From Corynebacterium callunae DSM 20147 (GTDB taxonomy: Bacteria > Actinomycetota > Actinomycetes > Mycobacteriales > Mycobacteriaceae): 64,000 nucleotides of DNA. Shown piece after piece: positions 1 to 9,890 of this stretch (its first letter is position 1; the number at the start of each line of letters is the position of its first letter). The stretch spans positions 1,488,001-1,552,000 of the forward strand of contig NC_020506.1 in assembly GCF_000344785.1 (NCBI RefSeq). The letters are read 5' to 3'. Both the position numbers and the translations under genes were made by a program. The notes below the pieces were generated by a model. The model saw only the letters and a program-made list of their open reading frames with translations. It did not search any database and had not been told where the DNA came from.

Positions 1-505
1 CATAGCCCAGGAATTCCAATGCCAGGTTTGCGATAACTTCATTGGTGTTCATGTTGAGGCTGGTGCCAGCACCGCCCTGGAAAACGTCAATTGGGAATTG
101 GTCCATGCATCGACCTCCCACCAAAACCTGGTCACAGGCCCACACAATTGCTTCTGCTTTTTCAGCAGGCAGAGTGTGCAGGCGACGGTTGGCCAAAGCT
201 GCAGCCTTCTTCACCTGCACCATGCCCCGAATGAAATCAGGAACGTGATTGATGGTGGTGCGAGAAATTTGGAAGTTATCTACTGCGCGCAGGGTGTGCA
301 CACCGTAGTATGCTTCACCTGGAACTTGGAGCTCTCCGAGGAGGTCAGACTCAACGCGGAATTTGGGCTTTGCAGCTGGGGTTGCGCTTTGTTTTTCTGA
401 ACTCTTAGCTGCAGGTGCTTGATCCTTTTTGGTAGCTGGGGTTGCGCTATCCGCTGAAACTTCCGATTTTGGTGTTTCGGAAGCCTTGTTGCTGGTCTTT
501 GACAT
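1..505 (-). CDS. aspA: Aspartate ammonia-lyase (aspartase), N-terminal part only
   Basis: The enzyme converts L-aspartate to fumarate and ammonia in the cytoplasm. The visible 168 residues carry the typical aspartase/fumarase N-terminal block, with [13 protein letters not shown] followed by [14 protein letters not shown], which forms part of the active site. The gene runs off the left edge, so the GSSxMPxKxN signature loop is not seen. A roughly 45-residue Ser/Lys/Ala-rich extension precedes the conserved core ([11 protein letters not shown]). The ATG at 505 is preceded by GAGAGG at a suitable distance. It lies 115 bp downstream of hisG on the same strand. Confidence in identity is high. Confidence 0.93.
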   Translation of the reverse strand, partial: MSKTSNKASETPKSEVSADSATPATKKDQAPAAKSSEKQSATPAAKPKFRVESDLLGELQVPGEAYYGVHTLRAVDNFQISRTTINHVPDFIRGMVQVKKAAALANRRLHTLPAEKAEAIVWACDQVLVGGRCMDQFPIDVFQGGAGTSLNMNTNEVIANLALEFLGY

Positions 506-511
506 GAAAAT

Positions 512-577
512 GCCTCTCACAAGTAGGTGCTGAAAATCACGATTGTGTTTTCATAATCCTACGGACTTATGAGAGGC
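512..577 (-). promoter_or_regulatory. aspA leader stem that sequesters the Shine-Dalgarno
   Basis: On the minus strand, a 12-nt arm at 577-566 (starting GCCTCTCA) can pair along its whole length, with one G-U pair, with the arm at 523-512 (ending TGAGAGGC). The loop is 42 nt. The second arm contains GAGAGG, the only apparent ribosome binding site for aspA. The structure could therefore hide the start region. The pairing is seen in the sequence; a regulatory role is inferred. Confidence 0.45.
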
Positions 578-588
578 GAGGTGGCGAA

Positions 589-612
589 CCTAGTCCCTCA
601 AATGGGGCTAGG
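589..612 (-). terminator. Hairpin downstream of hisG
   Basis: CCTAGTCCC and GGGGCTAGG form a short stem just after the hisG stop codon. No U-run follows on the minus strand, so termination may be weak and hisG-aspA read-through is possible. Confidence 0.3.
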
Positions 613-620
613 TATCAAAA

Positions 621-1466
621 TTAGATGCGGGCGATGCGGATTTCAGAAGCCAAAATAGCCTCTGCACCAATGCCAGCCAACTTATCCATGATGGAGTTAG
701 CAGAACGGCGTGGAACCATTGCACGAACTGCAACCCAATTATCGCGAGCCAATGGAGAAACCGTGGGGCCGGAAAGACCTGGGGTCACAGCAGTGGCTGC
801 AGCAAGATTGTCACGATCAACGTTGTAATCAAGCATGAGGAAATTCTGTGCGTGCAAAATGCCCTGGATACGACGGAGCAAAATCTGCTGCTCGGGGGTG
901 ACTTTTTCATTGCGGCGACCCACAATAACAGCCTCGGAGGTGCACAGTGGCTCACCAAAAGGCTCTAGGCCTTGTTGACGCAGGGTGCGACCGGTAGAAA
1001 CAACGTCGGCGATGGCATCTGCCACACCCAACTTGATGGAAACCTCTACTGCTCCATCAAGACGCAACACGTCAGCGGTGATTCCGCGAGCAGCGAGGTG
1101 GTCACGCACCAAGTTAGGGTACGAGGTTGCAATACGCTTGCCATCAAGCTTTTCGACGGTCCACTCTTCGCCTGCTGGAGCGGCATAGCGGAAGGTGGAG
1201 GATCCAAAACCAAGAGACAAAACTTCATGCACGTCGGCGCGAGAATCCTTAGCTAGATCACGACCGGTAATACCGAGATCTAGCTGGCCACCCGCGACGT
1301 AAATAGCGATGTCTTTAGGACGCAGGAAGAAAAACTCAACCTTATTAGCCTCATCCAAGACGTTTAGGGACTTTGCGTCACCACGACCGGCATAACCTGC
1401 CTCGGAAAGGATTTCCATGGCGCGCTCGGATAAAGATCCCTTGTTAGGGACTGCAATTTTCAACAT
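621..1466 (-). CDS. hisG: ATP phosphoribosyltransferase (long form)
   Basis: Catalyses the first committed step of histidine synthesis, condensing ATP and PRPP to phosphoribosyl-ATP, and is normally feedback-inhibited by histidine. The 281 residues match the long HisG form: an N-terminal catalytic periplasmic-binding-protein-like part ([12 protein letters not shown], then a DLGITGRDL block near residues 63-71), and a C-terminal ACT-like HisG_C domain ending [22 protein letters not shown]. It starts 15 bp after the hisE stop, and its AGGAG site overlaps that stop, so the two are translated from one transcript. Confidence 0.97.
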   Translation of the reverse strand: MLKIAVPNKGSLSERAMEILSEAGYAGRGDAKSLNVLDEANKVEFFFLRPKDIAIYVAGGQLDLGITGRDLAKDSRADVHEVLSLGFGSSTFRYAAPAGEEWTVEKLDGKRIATSYPNLVRDHLAARGITADVLRLDGAVEVSIKLGVADAIADVVSTGRTLRQQGLEPFGEPLCTSEAVIVGRRNEKVTPEQQILLRRIQGILHAQNFLMLDYNVDRDNLAAATAVTPGLSGPTVSPLARDNWVAVRAMVPRRSANSIMDKLAGIGAEAILASEIRIARI

Positions 1467-1481
1467 GATTGCTTAAATCTC

Positions 1482-1745
1482 CTACAGATTCTTGTAGATG
1501 TCTTCGGGCTTGAGGCCACGGGCAACCATGATGACCTGGGTCCAATAAATAAGCTGGGAGATTTCTCCTGCTAGCTCTTCATCGGTTTCATACTCGGCTG
1601 CGATCCAGACTTCTCCGGCTTCTTCGATGACCTTCTTGCCCACATGATGGATGCCCTTGTCCAAGGCAGCAACAGTTCCAGATCCCTCAGGGCGAGTCTG
1701 GGCGCGGTTAAGAAGTTCTTCATACAGCGAGTCAAATGTCTTCAC
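1482..1745 (-). CDS. hisE: Phosphoribosyl-ATP pyrophosphatase
   Basis: Second step of histidine synthesis: hydrolyses phosphoribosyl-ATP to phosphoribosyl-AMP and pyrophosphate. It has an all-alpha MazG-like fold with the conserved acidic stretch [33 protein letters not shown] chose the GTG at 1745 rather than the ATG nine bases upstream. GGAAGA lies 9 nt before the GTG but only 1 nt before the ATG, and 87 residues is the usual length in this genus. It is the first gene of a hisE-hisG pair. Confidence 0.93.
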   Translation of the reverse strand: MKTFDSLYEELLNRAQTRPEGSGTVAALDKGIHHVGKKVIEEAGEVWIAAEYETDEELAGEISQLIYWTQVIMVARGLKPEDIYKNL

Positions 1746-1786
1746 TCGGTACATTCTTCCACATCACATCTGTGAATGCGCCTTCG

Positions 1787-1809
1787 GGGGAGCGATAAAT
1801 TCGCTCCCC
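1787..1809. terminator. Hairpin between the HAD gene and hisE
   Basis: GGGGAGCGA and TCGCTCCCC form a perfect 9-bp stem with a 5-nt loop. It follows the stop codon of the HAD hydrolase gene on the minus strand. A clear T-run is present only on the plus-strand side, so its terminator role for the minus-strand gene is uncertain. Confidence 0.4.
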
Positions 1810-1823
1810 TACTTTTGATTGAC

Positions 1824-2519
1824 TTAGGAGTTCACCTTGGCAGCACGAATTTCTGCAAACCACTGCTGCACCATCTCTGCATTAACTCCCTCAAAGGAGT
1901 TAGAACTATGAAGGTCCCGCAGTGCTACCACGCCTGCAGGTGGCTCCACATCTTCTGGATGCAGGCCAATAACGGTACAACCTGCTGCAATAGCGCCAGT
2001 CATGCCATTAAAAGAATCTTCAAAAACTAAGCATTCAGCTGGCTCAAAACCAACCCGGCGCGCTGCTTCCAGGTACATATCGGGGGCAGGTTTTGGCGAA
2101 GCTACTTCATCGCCGGTGATGGAATCGACAAAAAATTCTGTGCCCACTGCAGCAATTGAGCGATCAGCAAGTTCACGCTCGGTATTGGTGGTGACAACCA
2201 TTGGCATATTTTGGGCTTTGAATTCCCGCAAGAGGTCCGTGACCCCGGGATTGGGCTCGAGGGTTTCGTCGAAAAGCTCATTAACCCGGGCGAACATCGC
2301 AGCGCGGTAGCGCTCGTAGTCGGCGGCTGAGACCTCGATGCCTGCGTGCTCCGCGCACAGGCGGATGGTGCGTGGCAGGCTCGAGCCCACAGTGAGCTCT
2401 CGGAGCTCAGGGGTGAGGCGGCGCCCCATGGATTCGCTGAGCTCGTAGGTTGCAATCCCCCACTGTGGCTCAGAGTCCACCATTGTTCCATCCATATCCC
2501 AGAAAATCGCCTTGATCAT
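1824..2519 (-). CDS. HAD-superfamily hydrolase (beta-phosphoglucomutase/phosphoglycolate phosphatase-like)
   Basis: A 231-residue haloacid dehalogenase-type phosphohydrolase. Motif I is DMDGT at residues 8-12, with D8 the nucleophile and D10 the acid/base. Motif II is VVTTNT, and the C-terminal motif is VFEDSFNGMTGAIAAG with the metal-binding acidic residue. A four-helix cap of subclass I lies between motifs I and II. The family dephosphorylates small sugar phosphates or related metabolites; the substrate cannot be read from the sequence. It lies between metH and hisE on the same strand, with no obvious pathway link. Confidence 0.85.
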   Translation of the reverse strand: MIKAIFWDMDGTMVDSEPQWGIATYELSESMGRRLTPELRELTVGSSLPRTIRLCAEHAGIEVSAADYERYRAAMFARVNELFDETLEPNPGVTDLLREFKAQNMPMVVTTNTERELADRSIAAVGTEFFVDSITGDEVASPKPAPDMYLEAARRVGFEPAECLVFEDSFNGMTGAIAAGCTVIGLHPEDVEPPAGVVALRDLHSSNSFEGVNAEMVQQWFAEIRAAKVNS

Positions 2520-2572
2520 GCCGTCAACCTTAATGACATCTAAGCAAAGTGCAACGTTGTGGGTAAATGAAC

Positions 2573-5500
2573 TTAAACGTTGAAGTACTTTGCTTCTGGG
2601 TGATAGAGCACAAAGGCGTCCGTCGATTGCTCTGGGTGAAGCTGCAATTCCTCAGACAAGGTGACACCAATGCGTTCTGGTTCCAGCAATTCCACCAGCT
2701 TGGCGCGATCTTCCAGGTCCGGGCAGGAGCCATAACCAAAGGAGAATCGTGCGCCTCGGTAATCCAGGTCAAAGAATTTCTTCTTATCATCTGGATCATC
2801 GTCCCCGGCGGTGCGGCCATCGCTGAGTTTTAGTTCGCTGCGGATACGTGAGTGCCAGTATTCGGCCAGTGCTTCAGTGAGCTGCACGCCCACTCCGTGA
2901 ACCTCAAGGTACTCGCGGTATTCATTAGCCTCAAAGAGCTGATTGGCAAATTGAGCAATGGGATCGCCCATGGTGACCAATTGGAATGGGAAAACATCTA
3001 CTTGGCCGTCTTTGATGGCCTGTTCACGAGGGCGGATGAAGTCTGCGATACACAGGAAGCGACCGCGCTGCTGGCGTGGGAATTTAAAGCGCATGCGAAC
3101 TGGAGCATCTGGTTCTGGGGATTCCAAGATGAGAATCTCATCGCCTTCTGCCACAGCTGGGAAATAGCCATAAACCAGCGCAACGTGGTCCAAAATTCCC
3201 TCGGACTTCAGGCGATCCAGCCAGTAGCGCAAACGCGGGCGACCTTCAGTTTCCACCAGGTCTTCATAGGTAGGACCTTCTGCACCGCGGGTGGCTTTAA
3301 GTCCCCACTGGCCCATAAAGAGTGCGCGCTCATCCAGGTTTCCGAGGTACTCAGCTAGTGGCAGACCCTTAATAATGCGGGTTCCCCAGAATGGTGGCGC
3401 AGCAATGGGAGTCTCGAGGGAAACATCGGAACGTTCTGGCACTACAACAGGCTCAGCGTTGGCTTTACGTTCAGCTGCGATCCTGCGTGAGCGCTCATTT
3501 CGAGCCTTACGCTCCGCTTTCTTTTCAGCGGCTGCAATTGCTTCTGGGGAAGTCGGATCAATACCTCCTCCTCTCTTTTCTGCCATGATTTCATCCATGA
3601 GACGCAAGCCTTCAAAGGCGTCGCGGGCATAGTAAACATCGCCTTGATAAACCTCAGAGAGGTCATTTTCCACGTAGGTGCGAGTTAGTGCCGCACCACC
3701 AAGAATGACGGGATAGTCTGCGGCTTGAGCATTGTTGAGCTCTTGGAGGTTTTCTTTCATCACCACAGTGGACTTCACCAAAAGTCCAGACATACCGATA
3801 GCATCTGCGCGGTGGGTGCGCGCTGCTTCCAACATGGCAGATAGTGGCTGCTTAATGCCTAAGTTCACCACGTCATAGCCATTGTTGGACAAGATGATGT
3901 CCACCAAGTTCTTGCCGATGTCATGCACATCGCCCTTAACGGTGGCCAAAACAATACGGCCCTTACCATCGGATTTTTCTTCACCGTTGGCTGCAGCTTC
4001 CTCTTCCATAAAAGGCTCAAGATAAGCCACGGCAGCCTTCATGGTTTCCGCAGATTGCAGCACAAAAGGCAGCTGCATTTGGCCAGAACCAAATAGCTCG
4101 CCCACGGTCTTCATACCGTTGAGTAGGTCTTCATTGATGATTGCCAATGGAGACTTTTCCTTCATACCTGCTTCCAGGTCCTCATGCAGGCCCTTTTTGT
4201 CACCGTCGATAATGCGCTGAGATAGGCGCTCAAATAGTGGCATGGCAGCGAGTTGTTCTGCGCGAGCGTCTTTGGCGTCGGCGGCAGAAACACCTTCAAA
4301 AAGCTGCATAAATTCCTGGAGCGGATCATAACCTTCGCGTCGACGGTCATAAACCATGTCCAAAGCAACTTCGCGCTGGCGCTCGTCGATGCGGTTCATC
4401 GGCAAAATCTTGGAGCTGTGCGCAATTGCAGAATCTAGACCTGCCTGAATGCACTCATGCAGGAATACCGAGTTCAGCACCTGGCGTGCTGCTGGGTTAA
4501 GACCAAAGGAAATATTGGAGAGGCCAAGGGTGGTGTGGATATCTGGATAACGCTTCTTAAGCTCCCGAATCGCTTCAATGGTCTCGATACCATCGCGCCG
4601 GGTTTCTTCTTGACCGGTTGAGATTGGGAAGGTGAGGCAGTCCACCACAATGTCATTGATGCCAAGGCCATAGTTGGTGGTGATGTCTTCGATCAGCCTT
4701 TCCGCAATGCGGATTTTGTGTTCAGCAGTTCGTGCTTGGCCTTCTTCATCAATGGTCAAGGCAACTACTGCAGCACCATGCTGCTTCACCATTGCCATGA
4801 TGCGACGATAACGAGATTCAGGTCCGTCACCATCTTCAAAGTTGACGGAGTTAACGATGCTACGGCCCCCCAGGTGTTCCAGGCCTGTTCGGATGACTTC
4901 CGGTTCAGTGGAGTCAATCATGATGGGCAAAGTAGAGCTAGTTGCCAAAAGTGATGCTAGCTGCGCCATATCAGCTGTGCCGTCACGTCCGACATAGTCC
5001 ACACAAAGATCCAGCATGTGTGCACCGTCGCGGGTTTGCTGTTTTGCAATATCAACGCACTTTTCCCAGTCGCCCGCAAGCAATGCCTCGCGGAAGGCTT
5101 TGGAACCATTGGAGTTGGTGCGCTCACCGATCATGGAGATACCGGTTTCTTGGCTCAATGGCACGGAGGTATAAAGCGATGCTACCGCGTCTTCGACCTC
5201 AATGGTGCGCTCACCGCGAGCAACTGGTCCTTCCGGAACCTCGTGCAGGGAGTTGCTCTCAGTTTCGGGCACACCAACAACAGCGTCGCGAACAGCACGG
5301 ATGTGTTCAGGGGTGGTACCACAGCAGCCACCAACCATGGACAAGCCGTATTCAGTTACAAAGCCAGCTAGTGCCTTAGCTAATTCTTCAGCCCCAAGCG
5401 GATATTCAGCACCGTTTTTACCTAATACTGGCAAGCCTGCGTTAGGCATAACAGAAACAGGAATATCTGCATGCTTGGATAGGTAACGCAGGTGTTCACT

Positions 5501-6238
5501 CATCTCATCTGGGCCGGTGGCACAGTTGAGGCCGATCATGTCAATGCCCAATGGCTGTAGTGCAGTTAATGCTGCACCGATCTCTGAGCCCATGAGCATG
5601 GTGCCGGTGGTTTCCACGGTGACGTGGCAAATAATTGGCAGGTAGGTGTCTAGTTCTACCATTGCTTCTTGGACGCCATGTACTGCGGCTTTAACCTGCA
5701 GCAAGTCCTGTGCGGTCTCAATAAGGAAGGCATCTCCGCCACCTTCAATGATTCCCAAGGCTGCTTCCTTGTAGTGGCCCTTGAGATCTGCATAAGGTGC
5801 ATGTCCCAGGGAAGGCAATTTGGTGCCAGGTCCCAGGGAACCCACTACAAAGCGACGCATGCCATTGCGGCCTGGCCCCATTTCATCGGCTACTTCACGA
5901 GCGACGGCAGTACCTTTATAGGCAAGTTCACGGCAGCGATCTGCGATGTCATAATCTGCCAGGTTGGGCAGGTTACATCCAAAGGTATTGGTTTCTACGA
6001 GGTCAGCACCGGCCTCAAAATACGCGCGGTGGATTTGCCTCAGCACATCTGGACGAGTGTGGTTAAGGATTTCATTGCAACCCTCAAGGTTGAGAAAGTC
6101 GCTTTCAACATCAAGGTCAAAACCTTGCAATTGGGTGCCCATGGCACCGTCGCCGATCAAAACATGATTCTTTAGGGCTTCGAGAAATTCAGAGTTCGAA
6201 GGCGCAGTTGAGACTGGGGTAAAGGCTGAAGTAGACAT
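2573..6238 (-). CDS. metH: Cobalamin-dependent methionine synthase
   Basis: Transfers the methyl group of 5-methyltetrahydrofolate to homocysteine through methylcobalamin. All modules are present in 1221 residues. The homocysteine domain has zinc ligands C239 (GLNCATGP) and C305/C306 (GGCCGT). The pterin domain contains GERTN at 371-375. A helical cap precedes the B12 domain, whose DVHDIGKN (770-777) gives H772 as the cobalt ligand. The C-terminal AdoMet activation domain contains SFGYGSCPDLEDRAK. An acidic/Lys-Arg-rich linker lies between the last two. No Shine-Dalgarno is obvious before the ATG. No B12-box riboswitch was seen upstream. Confidence 0.97.
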   Translation of the reverse strand: MSTSAFTPVSTAPSNSEFLEALKNHVLIGDGAMGTQLQGFDLDVESDFLNLEGCNEILNHTRPDVLRQIHRAYFEAGADLVETNTFGCNLPNLADYDIADRCRELAYKGTAVAREVADEMGPGRNGMRRFVVGSLGPGTKLPSLGHAPYADLKGHYKEAALGIIEGGGDAFLIETAQDLLQVKAAVHGVQEAMVELDTYLPIICHVTVETTGTMLMGSEIGAALTALQPLGIDMIGLNCATGPDEMSEHLRYLSKHADIPVSVMPNAGLPVLGKNGAEYPLGAEELAKALAGFVTEYGLSMVGGCCGTTPEHIRAVRDAVVGVPETESNSLHEVPEGPVARGERTIEVEDAVASLYTSVPLSQETGISMIGERTNSNGSKAFREALLAGDWEKCVDIAKQQTRDGAHMLDLCVDYVGRDGTADMAQLASLLATSSTLPIMIDSTEPEVIRTGLEHLGGRSIVNSVNFEDGDGPESRYRRIMAMVKQHGAAVVALTIDEEGQARTAEHKIRIAERLIEDITTNYGLGINDIVVDCLTFPISTGQEETRRDGIETIEAIRELKKRYPDIHTTLGLSNISFGLNPAARQVLNSVFLHECIQAGLDSAIAHSSKILPMNRIDERQREVALDMVYDRRREGYDPLQEFMQLFEGVSAADAKDARAEQLAAMPLFERLSQRIIDGDKKGLHEDLEAGMKEKSPLAIINEDLLNGMKTVGELFGSGQMQLPFVLQSAETMKAAVAYLEPFMEEEAAANGEEKSDGKGRIVLATVKGDVHDIGKNLVDIILSNNGYDVVNLGIKQPLSAMLEAARTHRADAIGMSGLLVKSTVVMKENLQELNNAQAADYPVILGGAALTRTYVENDLSEVYQGDVYYARDAFEGLRLMDEIMAEKRGGGIDPTSPEAIAAAEKKAERKARNERSRRIAAERKANAEPVVVPERSDVSLETPIAAPPFWGTRIIKGLPLAEYLGNLDERALFMGQWGLKATRGAEGPTYEDLVETEGRPRLRYWLDRLKSEGILDHVALVYGYFPAVAEGDEILILESPEPDAPVRMRFKFPRQQRGRFLCIADFIRPREQAIKDGQVDVFPFQLVTMGDPIAQFANQLFEANEYREYLEVHGVGVQLTEALAEYWHSRIRSELKLSDGRTAGDDDPDDKKKFFDLDYRGARFSFGYGSCPDLEDRAKLVELLEPERIGVTLSEELQLHPEQSTDAFVLYHPEAKYFNV

Positions 6239-6460
6239 TGGATAGACAGCTTAGTACGGATTGCTCATTTCCTTTAGTTTTTGGGCAATTTAACTCGCCC
6301 TCACCCCGATCACAACCCCTCAACCAGGACAGTGCTAACAGCAGAGTCATGGGCAATTGATCAAAAGCCTGCACACTCCCCCGAATCCATGCAGAGTTAT
6401 TAAGCTGCACCTAAAAGCTCAACATCTCAGTTTTCCTGCATTGTGAAAGGCTAAACCACC

Positions 6461-7042
6461 ATGTCCGACTCCACTCCTGCTGCTGATCCTGCAAAAACTC
6501 CAGGAATGTCTCCAGCGGCGATTCTCAAAGGCACCGGCAAATCATGGGCAGAGTGGCTTGAACTTTTGGATAAGGCACAAGGCACAACCATGACTCACAC
6601 TGAACTTGCAGCATATATTGCCAAAAACTTCGAGGTCAGTGGCTGGTGGGCGCAAGGCATTGCCATTGGCTATGAATATGACCGCGGTATGCGAGATCGT
6701 GGCATGACCAGTGATGGTTATGCCACAAATGCCTCCAAGACATTCAATATTCCAGTCTCAACCTTGTGGCAGTTTTTTGCCGATGACCAGCTGCGATCCC
6801 AGTGGCTAGAACCGGACCTTTTAAGCCCCACCTCAGCTACAGAGCCCAAAACCTTTAACGCCAAATGGAATGCCGATAATTCGCGAATCAGCGTGAATTT
6901 CCAGGCCAAAGGCGAAAATAAAAGCAGTTTTGGTTTGCAGCATCGCCGGCTGCCAAGCCAGGAGCACATTGCACCCACCAAAGCGATGTGGAAATCCAAA
7001 ATTGCCGTGTTGGCGGAGCTCATCAAAAACAGTGCTGGCTAA
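6461..7042 (+). CDS. DUF4287 domain protein with SRPBCC-like C-terminal half
   Basis: A 193-residue conserved actinobacterial protein of unknown function. Residues about 22-75 match the DUF4287 pattern (TGKSWAEWLELLDKA, then WWAQGIAIGYE). The C-terminal half (NIPVSTLWQFFADDQLRSQWL) resembles START/SRPBCC (AHSA1-like) ligand-binding proteins. AAAGG lies 12 nt before the ATG. It is divergent from metH and ends at a strong bidirectional terminator. Cytoplasmic, since no signal or membrane segment is present. Confidence 0.75.
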   Translation: MSDSTPAADPAKTPGMSPAAILKGTGKSWAEWLELLDKAQGTTMTHTELAAYIAKNFEVSGWWAQGIAIGYEYDRGMRDRGMTSDGYATNASKTFNIPVSTLWQFFADDQLRSQWLEPDLLSPTSATEPKTFNAKWNADNSRISVNFQAKGENKSSFGLQHRRLPSQEHIAPTKAMWKSKIAVLAELIKNSAG

Positions 7043-7058
7043 GTGCATCTGCGCATAA

Positions 7059-7109
7059 AAAAATGCGTTCCTGCAAGCCACTCGAAGCAGTTAGCAGGAA
7101 CGCATTTTT
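7059..7109. terminator. Bidirectional intrinsic terminator
   Basis: A perfect 16-bp stem (arms 7059-7074 and 7094-7109), rich in A on one side and T on the other, lies between two convergent genes. It would terminate transcription in both directions. Confidence 0.9.
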
Positions 7110-7116
7110 AGTTTAT

Positions 7117-7497
7117 TTACTCAAATTCAGGGAAAGCTTCCTCGGAGAGGTCGCTTGCACCGGTGAGCTTGGCGGCGTCAAACATCAGTTGGGAAATTTC
7201 TTCTTTTTCCTCTGGTTCAACCACTGCACCATGGTGCTTGGTGTTAAATTTTTCCAGCTCATCAAGGGTATTTTGGGCGATGGAGTTTACTGCATCAAGT
7301 TCTGGAGCTTCACCGACATTATCAAGTGAATCCAGGTAACTTTCCAAAATCTTGCGAAGATCTGGCAAGACCTTTGCATCAAAAGGCTCGTCCCAGAAAT
7401 CTTTTTCATCATCTTTGAGGTAAGAACCAGTAGCAAATTCTTCGAGGGTGGAGATGAACTCATCAACTGAAGGCTGGAAAGTGGCGCGAATGCTCAT
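7117..7497 (-). CDS. Acidic conserved hypothetical protein
   Basis: A 126-residue acidic protein (MSIRATFQPSVDEFISTLEEF at the start, SEEAFPEFE at the end), predicted to be mostly helical and soluble. I do not recognise a characterised family. It lies 24 bp downstream of mshC on the same strand, so the two are probably co-transcribed and end at the shared terminator at 7059-7109. No catalytic motif is visible. Confidence 0.7.
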   Translation of the reverse strand: MSIRATFQPSVDEFISTLEEFATGSYLKDDEKDFWDEPFDAKVLPDLRKILESYLDSLDNVGEAPELDAVNSIAQNTLDELEKFNTKHHGAVVEPEEKEEISQLMFDAAKLTGASDLSEEAFPEFE

Positions 7498-7521
7498 AGC
7501 TGTTATTGTTCCTGAATTCTC

Positions 7522-8799
7522 TTAGAGGCGCACGCCAAGGAGTGCGTCAACGGCGGCTGCAATGATTTTTCCAGCCCCGGACCAATCTTGATTTTCGTCA
7601 ATTTTATCGTCGTGAGCTGCAGTTACTTGTTCAGCCCAGGCATCAATTTCAGCCAAGGCCGCAGGCGTATCTAGATCATTAGAAAGATGAAAACGCAGCT
7701 TTTCGACGGTTGCCACTGCGACTCCCGCACGTTGTGCGGTACGTACAGCCTTGCGCCACAGAGCTAGGCGCTGCTCTGCAGCGCTGAGTACTTCATTGCT
7801 CCAGTCGCGGTTGCCACGATAATGGCTGGCATATACACCCAAACGGATTGCGGCTGGTTCATGGCCAGCTGCGGTGAGTCGTGAAACAAATTCCAGGTTG
7901 CCCAAAGATTTGGACATCTTCACGCCATCCTTAGAGATCATGCCAGCGTGCACATAGTGCTTGGCCATACGCTCAACACCATGTGCGGCCTCAGCGTGTG
8001 CTGCAGAAAACTCATGGTGCGGGAAGATCAGGTCAGAGCCGCCACCTTGAATATCAAAGGTGTGTCCCAAACGGTTGGTGGCAATTGCCGAACATTCAAT
8101 GTGCCAACCAGGGCGTCCTGGACCAAAAGGTGAATCCCAGCTGGGCTCACCCTCACGAGCTGCACGCCATAAGAGTGCATCAAGTGGGTTGCGCTTGCCC
8201 GGACGCTGTGGATCTCCACCACGTTCTGCAAAAAGCTCTTCCATGGTGGCGCGATCATAATTGGATTCATAGCCAAAGTTCTCGGTGGCATTTACAGATG
8301 CGTAGACGTCTGGGAATTCAGCGTCATCAACCACATAGGCTGCACCCTCATCAAGCAAGGACTGCACCATCTCGATGACCTCGTCAACGGATTCAATCGC
8401 GCCAATATAATCCTGTGGCGGAATGATGCCGAGGGCCGTCATATCACTACGGAAAAGATCAATTTGGCTGCTGCCCAATTCGCGCCAGTCAACACCATCA
8501 CGAGCTGCTCTTTCAAACAGTGGATCATCCACATCAGTGATGTTTTGAACATAATGAACCTGCTGGTCATTGTCCAAAAGCACGCGGTAAATCAAATCAA
8601 ATGCGAGGTAGGTGGCAGCGTGACCCAAGTGGGTGGAGTCATAGGGAGTAATGCCACAGACATACATTCCTACGGGGTCTCCAGAGCCACTGGGTGGAGT
8701 TTCAACCGGGCGCACCTCCTGATTAGCGGTATCAAATAACCTCAAGGGCACTGGTGTGCCGTCTAGAGCAGGGATTTCAGGGGTGGGCCAAGATTGCAT
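7522..8799 (-). CDS. mshC: L-cysteine:1D-myo-inositol 2-amino-2-deoxy-alpha-D-glucopyranoside ligase
   Basis: ATP-dependent ligation of cysteine to GlcN-inositol, the third dedicated step of mycothiol synthesis (mycothiol is the main thiol of actinobacteria). The protein is a 425-residue cysteinyl-tRNA-synthetase-like enzyme without the C-terminal anticodon domain. It carries the HIGH-like motif [10 protein letters not shown], zinc-site residues around CGITPYDS and WHIECSA, and the KMSKSLGNL motif. The N-terminus [14 protein letters not shown] is typical of MshC rather than CysS. Its neighbour on the upstream side is uppP. Confidence 0.95.
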   Translation of the reverse strand: MQSWPTPEIPALDGTPVPLRLFDTANQEVRPVETPPSGSGDPVGMYVCGITPYDSTHLGHAATYLAFDLIYRVLLDNDQQVHYVQNITDVDDPLFERAARDGVDWRELGSSQIDLFRSDMTALGIIPPQDYIGAIESVDEVIEMVQSLLDEGAAYVVDDAEFPDVYASVNATENFGYESNYDRATMEELFAERGGDPQRPGKRNPLDALLWRAAREGEPSWDSPFGPGRPGWHIECSAIATNRLGHTFDIQGGGSDLIFPHHEFSAAHAEAAHGVERMAKHYVHAGMISKDGVKMSKSLGNLEFVSRLTAAGHEPAAIRLGVYASHYRGNRDWSNEVLSAAEQRLALWRKAVRTAQRAGVAVATVEKLRFHLSNDLDTPAALAEIDAWAEQVTAAHDDKIDENQDWSGAGKIIAAAVDALLGVRL

Positions 8800-8852
8800 G
8801 GAGTTAACTCTATCTTCTTTCCGAGACTATTTCCGTGACAAGTGATTAGAAA

Positions 8853-8884
8853 GGCGCTTTAAATGCATAAACACTTAAAGCGCC
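8853..8884 (-). terminator. Terminator-like hairpin after uppP
   Basis: GGCGCTTTAA and TTAAAGCGCC form a perfect 10-bp stem with a 12-nt loop between the uppP stop and the mshC start. On the minus strand it is followed by TTTCT, compatible with termination of uppP. Confidence 0.55.
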
Positions 8885-8965
8885 ACATCTCACTGCATCG
8901 TCCAACCTTTAAGACGTAGGCAATATTCCACTCTACAAAAGTTGATACAGCAATTATAAAAATTC

Positions 8966-9847
8966 TTAAGGGGTGAGGTACCCCAATGCCAGGAGCAACA
9001 TAACGAGCAGACCAGCTGGAATGCGATAAGCAGCAAACCAGCTAAAGGAGTTATTAGCCACAAACTTCATCAACCATGCAATGGAAATATAACCCACCAC
9101 AAAGGCCACCAAGGTACCTACTGTTAACTGCATTCCGGTTGCTGCTTGACCAGCCTGTGGAGCAAAAGCATCGGGCAATGAGTACAAGCCAGATCCAAGG
9201 ACGGCGGGAATAGCCAGCAAGAAGGAGAACTTCGCTGCAACTTCGCGGTTAAGTCCCAAGAACAAACCTGCGGAAATGGTGCCGCCGGAACGAGAAACAC
9301 CAGGGATCAAGGCCAAGCACTGTGCCAAGCCCATGACGATGGCATCTTTCATATTGAGCTCTTCATATCCGCGGTCTTTTTTGCCCATCTTCTCCGCCAA
9401 AATAAAGACGAAGGAGAATAGGACGAGCACAGTGGCGGTAATCCACATATTGCGCAGAGATTCTCGAATAAGGTCCTTGCCCAAAACGCCTAGGACCACA
9501 ACAGGGATGGTGCCGACGATAATCATCCAGCCCATCTTGTATTCGCGGCCACGCTTTTCTTTATTAAGCAGACCTGCGATCCAGCCAGTGATAATTTGCC
9601 AGATTTCCTTGGCAAAAAACACCAGAACCGCTGCTTCAGTACCTAGCTGAATAACAGCGGTAAAAGAAGCACCGGCATCGGCACCCCAGAATAATTCTGA
9701 GATGATGCGAAGGTGACCACTCGAGCTGATGGGTAGGAATTCAGTGAGGCCTTGGATTATCGACAAGACAATTGTCTGAACCCAGCCCATACTTTCTGGC
9801 GTTGCAGGCTCCACTGCGGAAGCGAGAAGATTTATCTGTTCGTTCAC
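8966..9847 (-). CDS. uppP: Undecaprenyl-diphosphate phosphatase
   Basis: An integral membrane enzyme that recycles undecaprenyl-PP to the lipid carrier used for cell-wall synthesis; also known as bacitracin resistance protein BacA. It carries both family signatures: [14 protein letters not shown] near the N-terminus and [15 protein letters not shown] in the second half, with about eight membrane segments. I chose the GTG at 9847, giving 293 residues beginning VNEQINLL, which matches my memory of corynebacterial homologues. A longer ORF from 9904 would overlap the divergent aldo/keto reductase gene and has no ribosome binding site. Confidence 0.93.
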   Translation of the reverse strand: MNEQINLLASAVEPATPESMGWVQTIVLSIIQGLTEFLPISSSGHLRIISELFWGADAGASFTAVIQLGTEAAVLVFFAKEIWQIITGWIAGLLNKEKRGREYKMGWMIIVGTIPVVVLGVLGKDLIRESLRNMWITATVLVLFSFVFILAEKMGKKDRGYEELNMKDAIVMGLAQCLALIPGVSRSGGTISAGLFLGLNREVAAKFSFLLAIPAVLGSGLYSLPDAFAPQAGQAATGMQLTVGTLVAFVVGYISIAWLMKFVANNSFSWFAAYRIPAGLLVMLLLALGYLTP

Positions 9848-9890
9848 CCGATCTACCGTACTATTATCTGCCGTCAGTAGTGTGGTTGGC

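Noticed and set aside
6239..6460. Cobalamin riboswitch or McbR operator before metH
   Set aside because: No B12-box sequence was found; a TAGAC half site near the start lacks its GTCTA partner.
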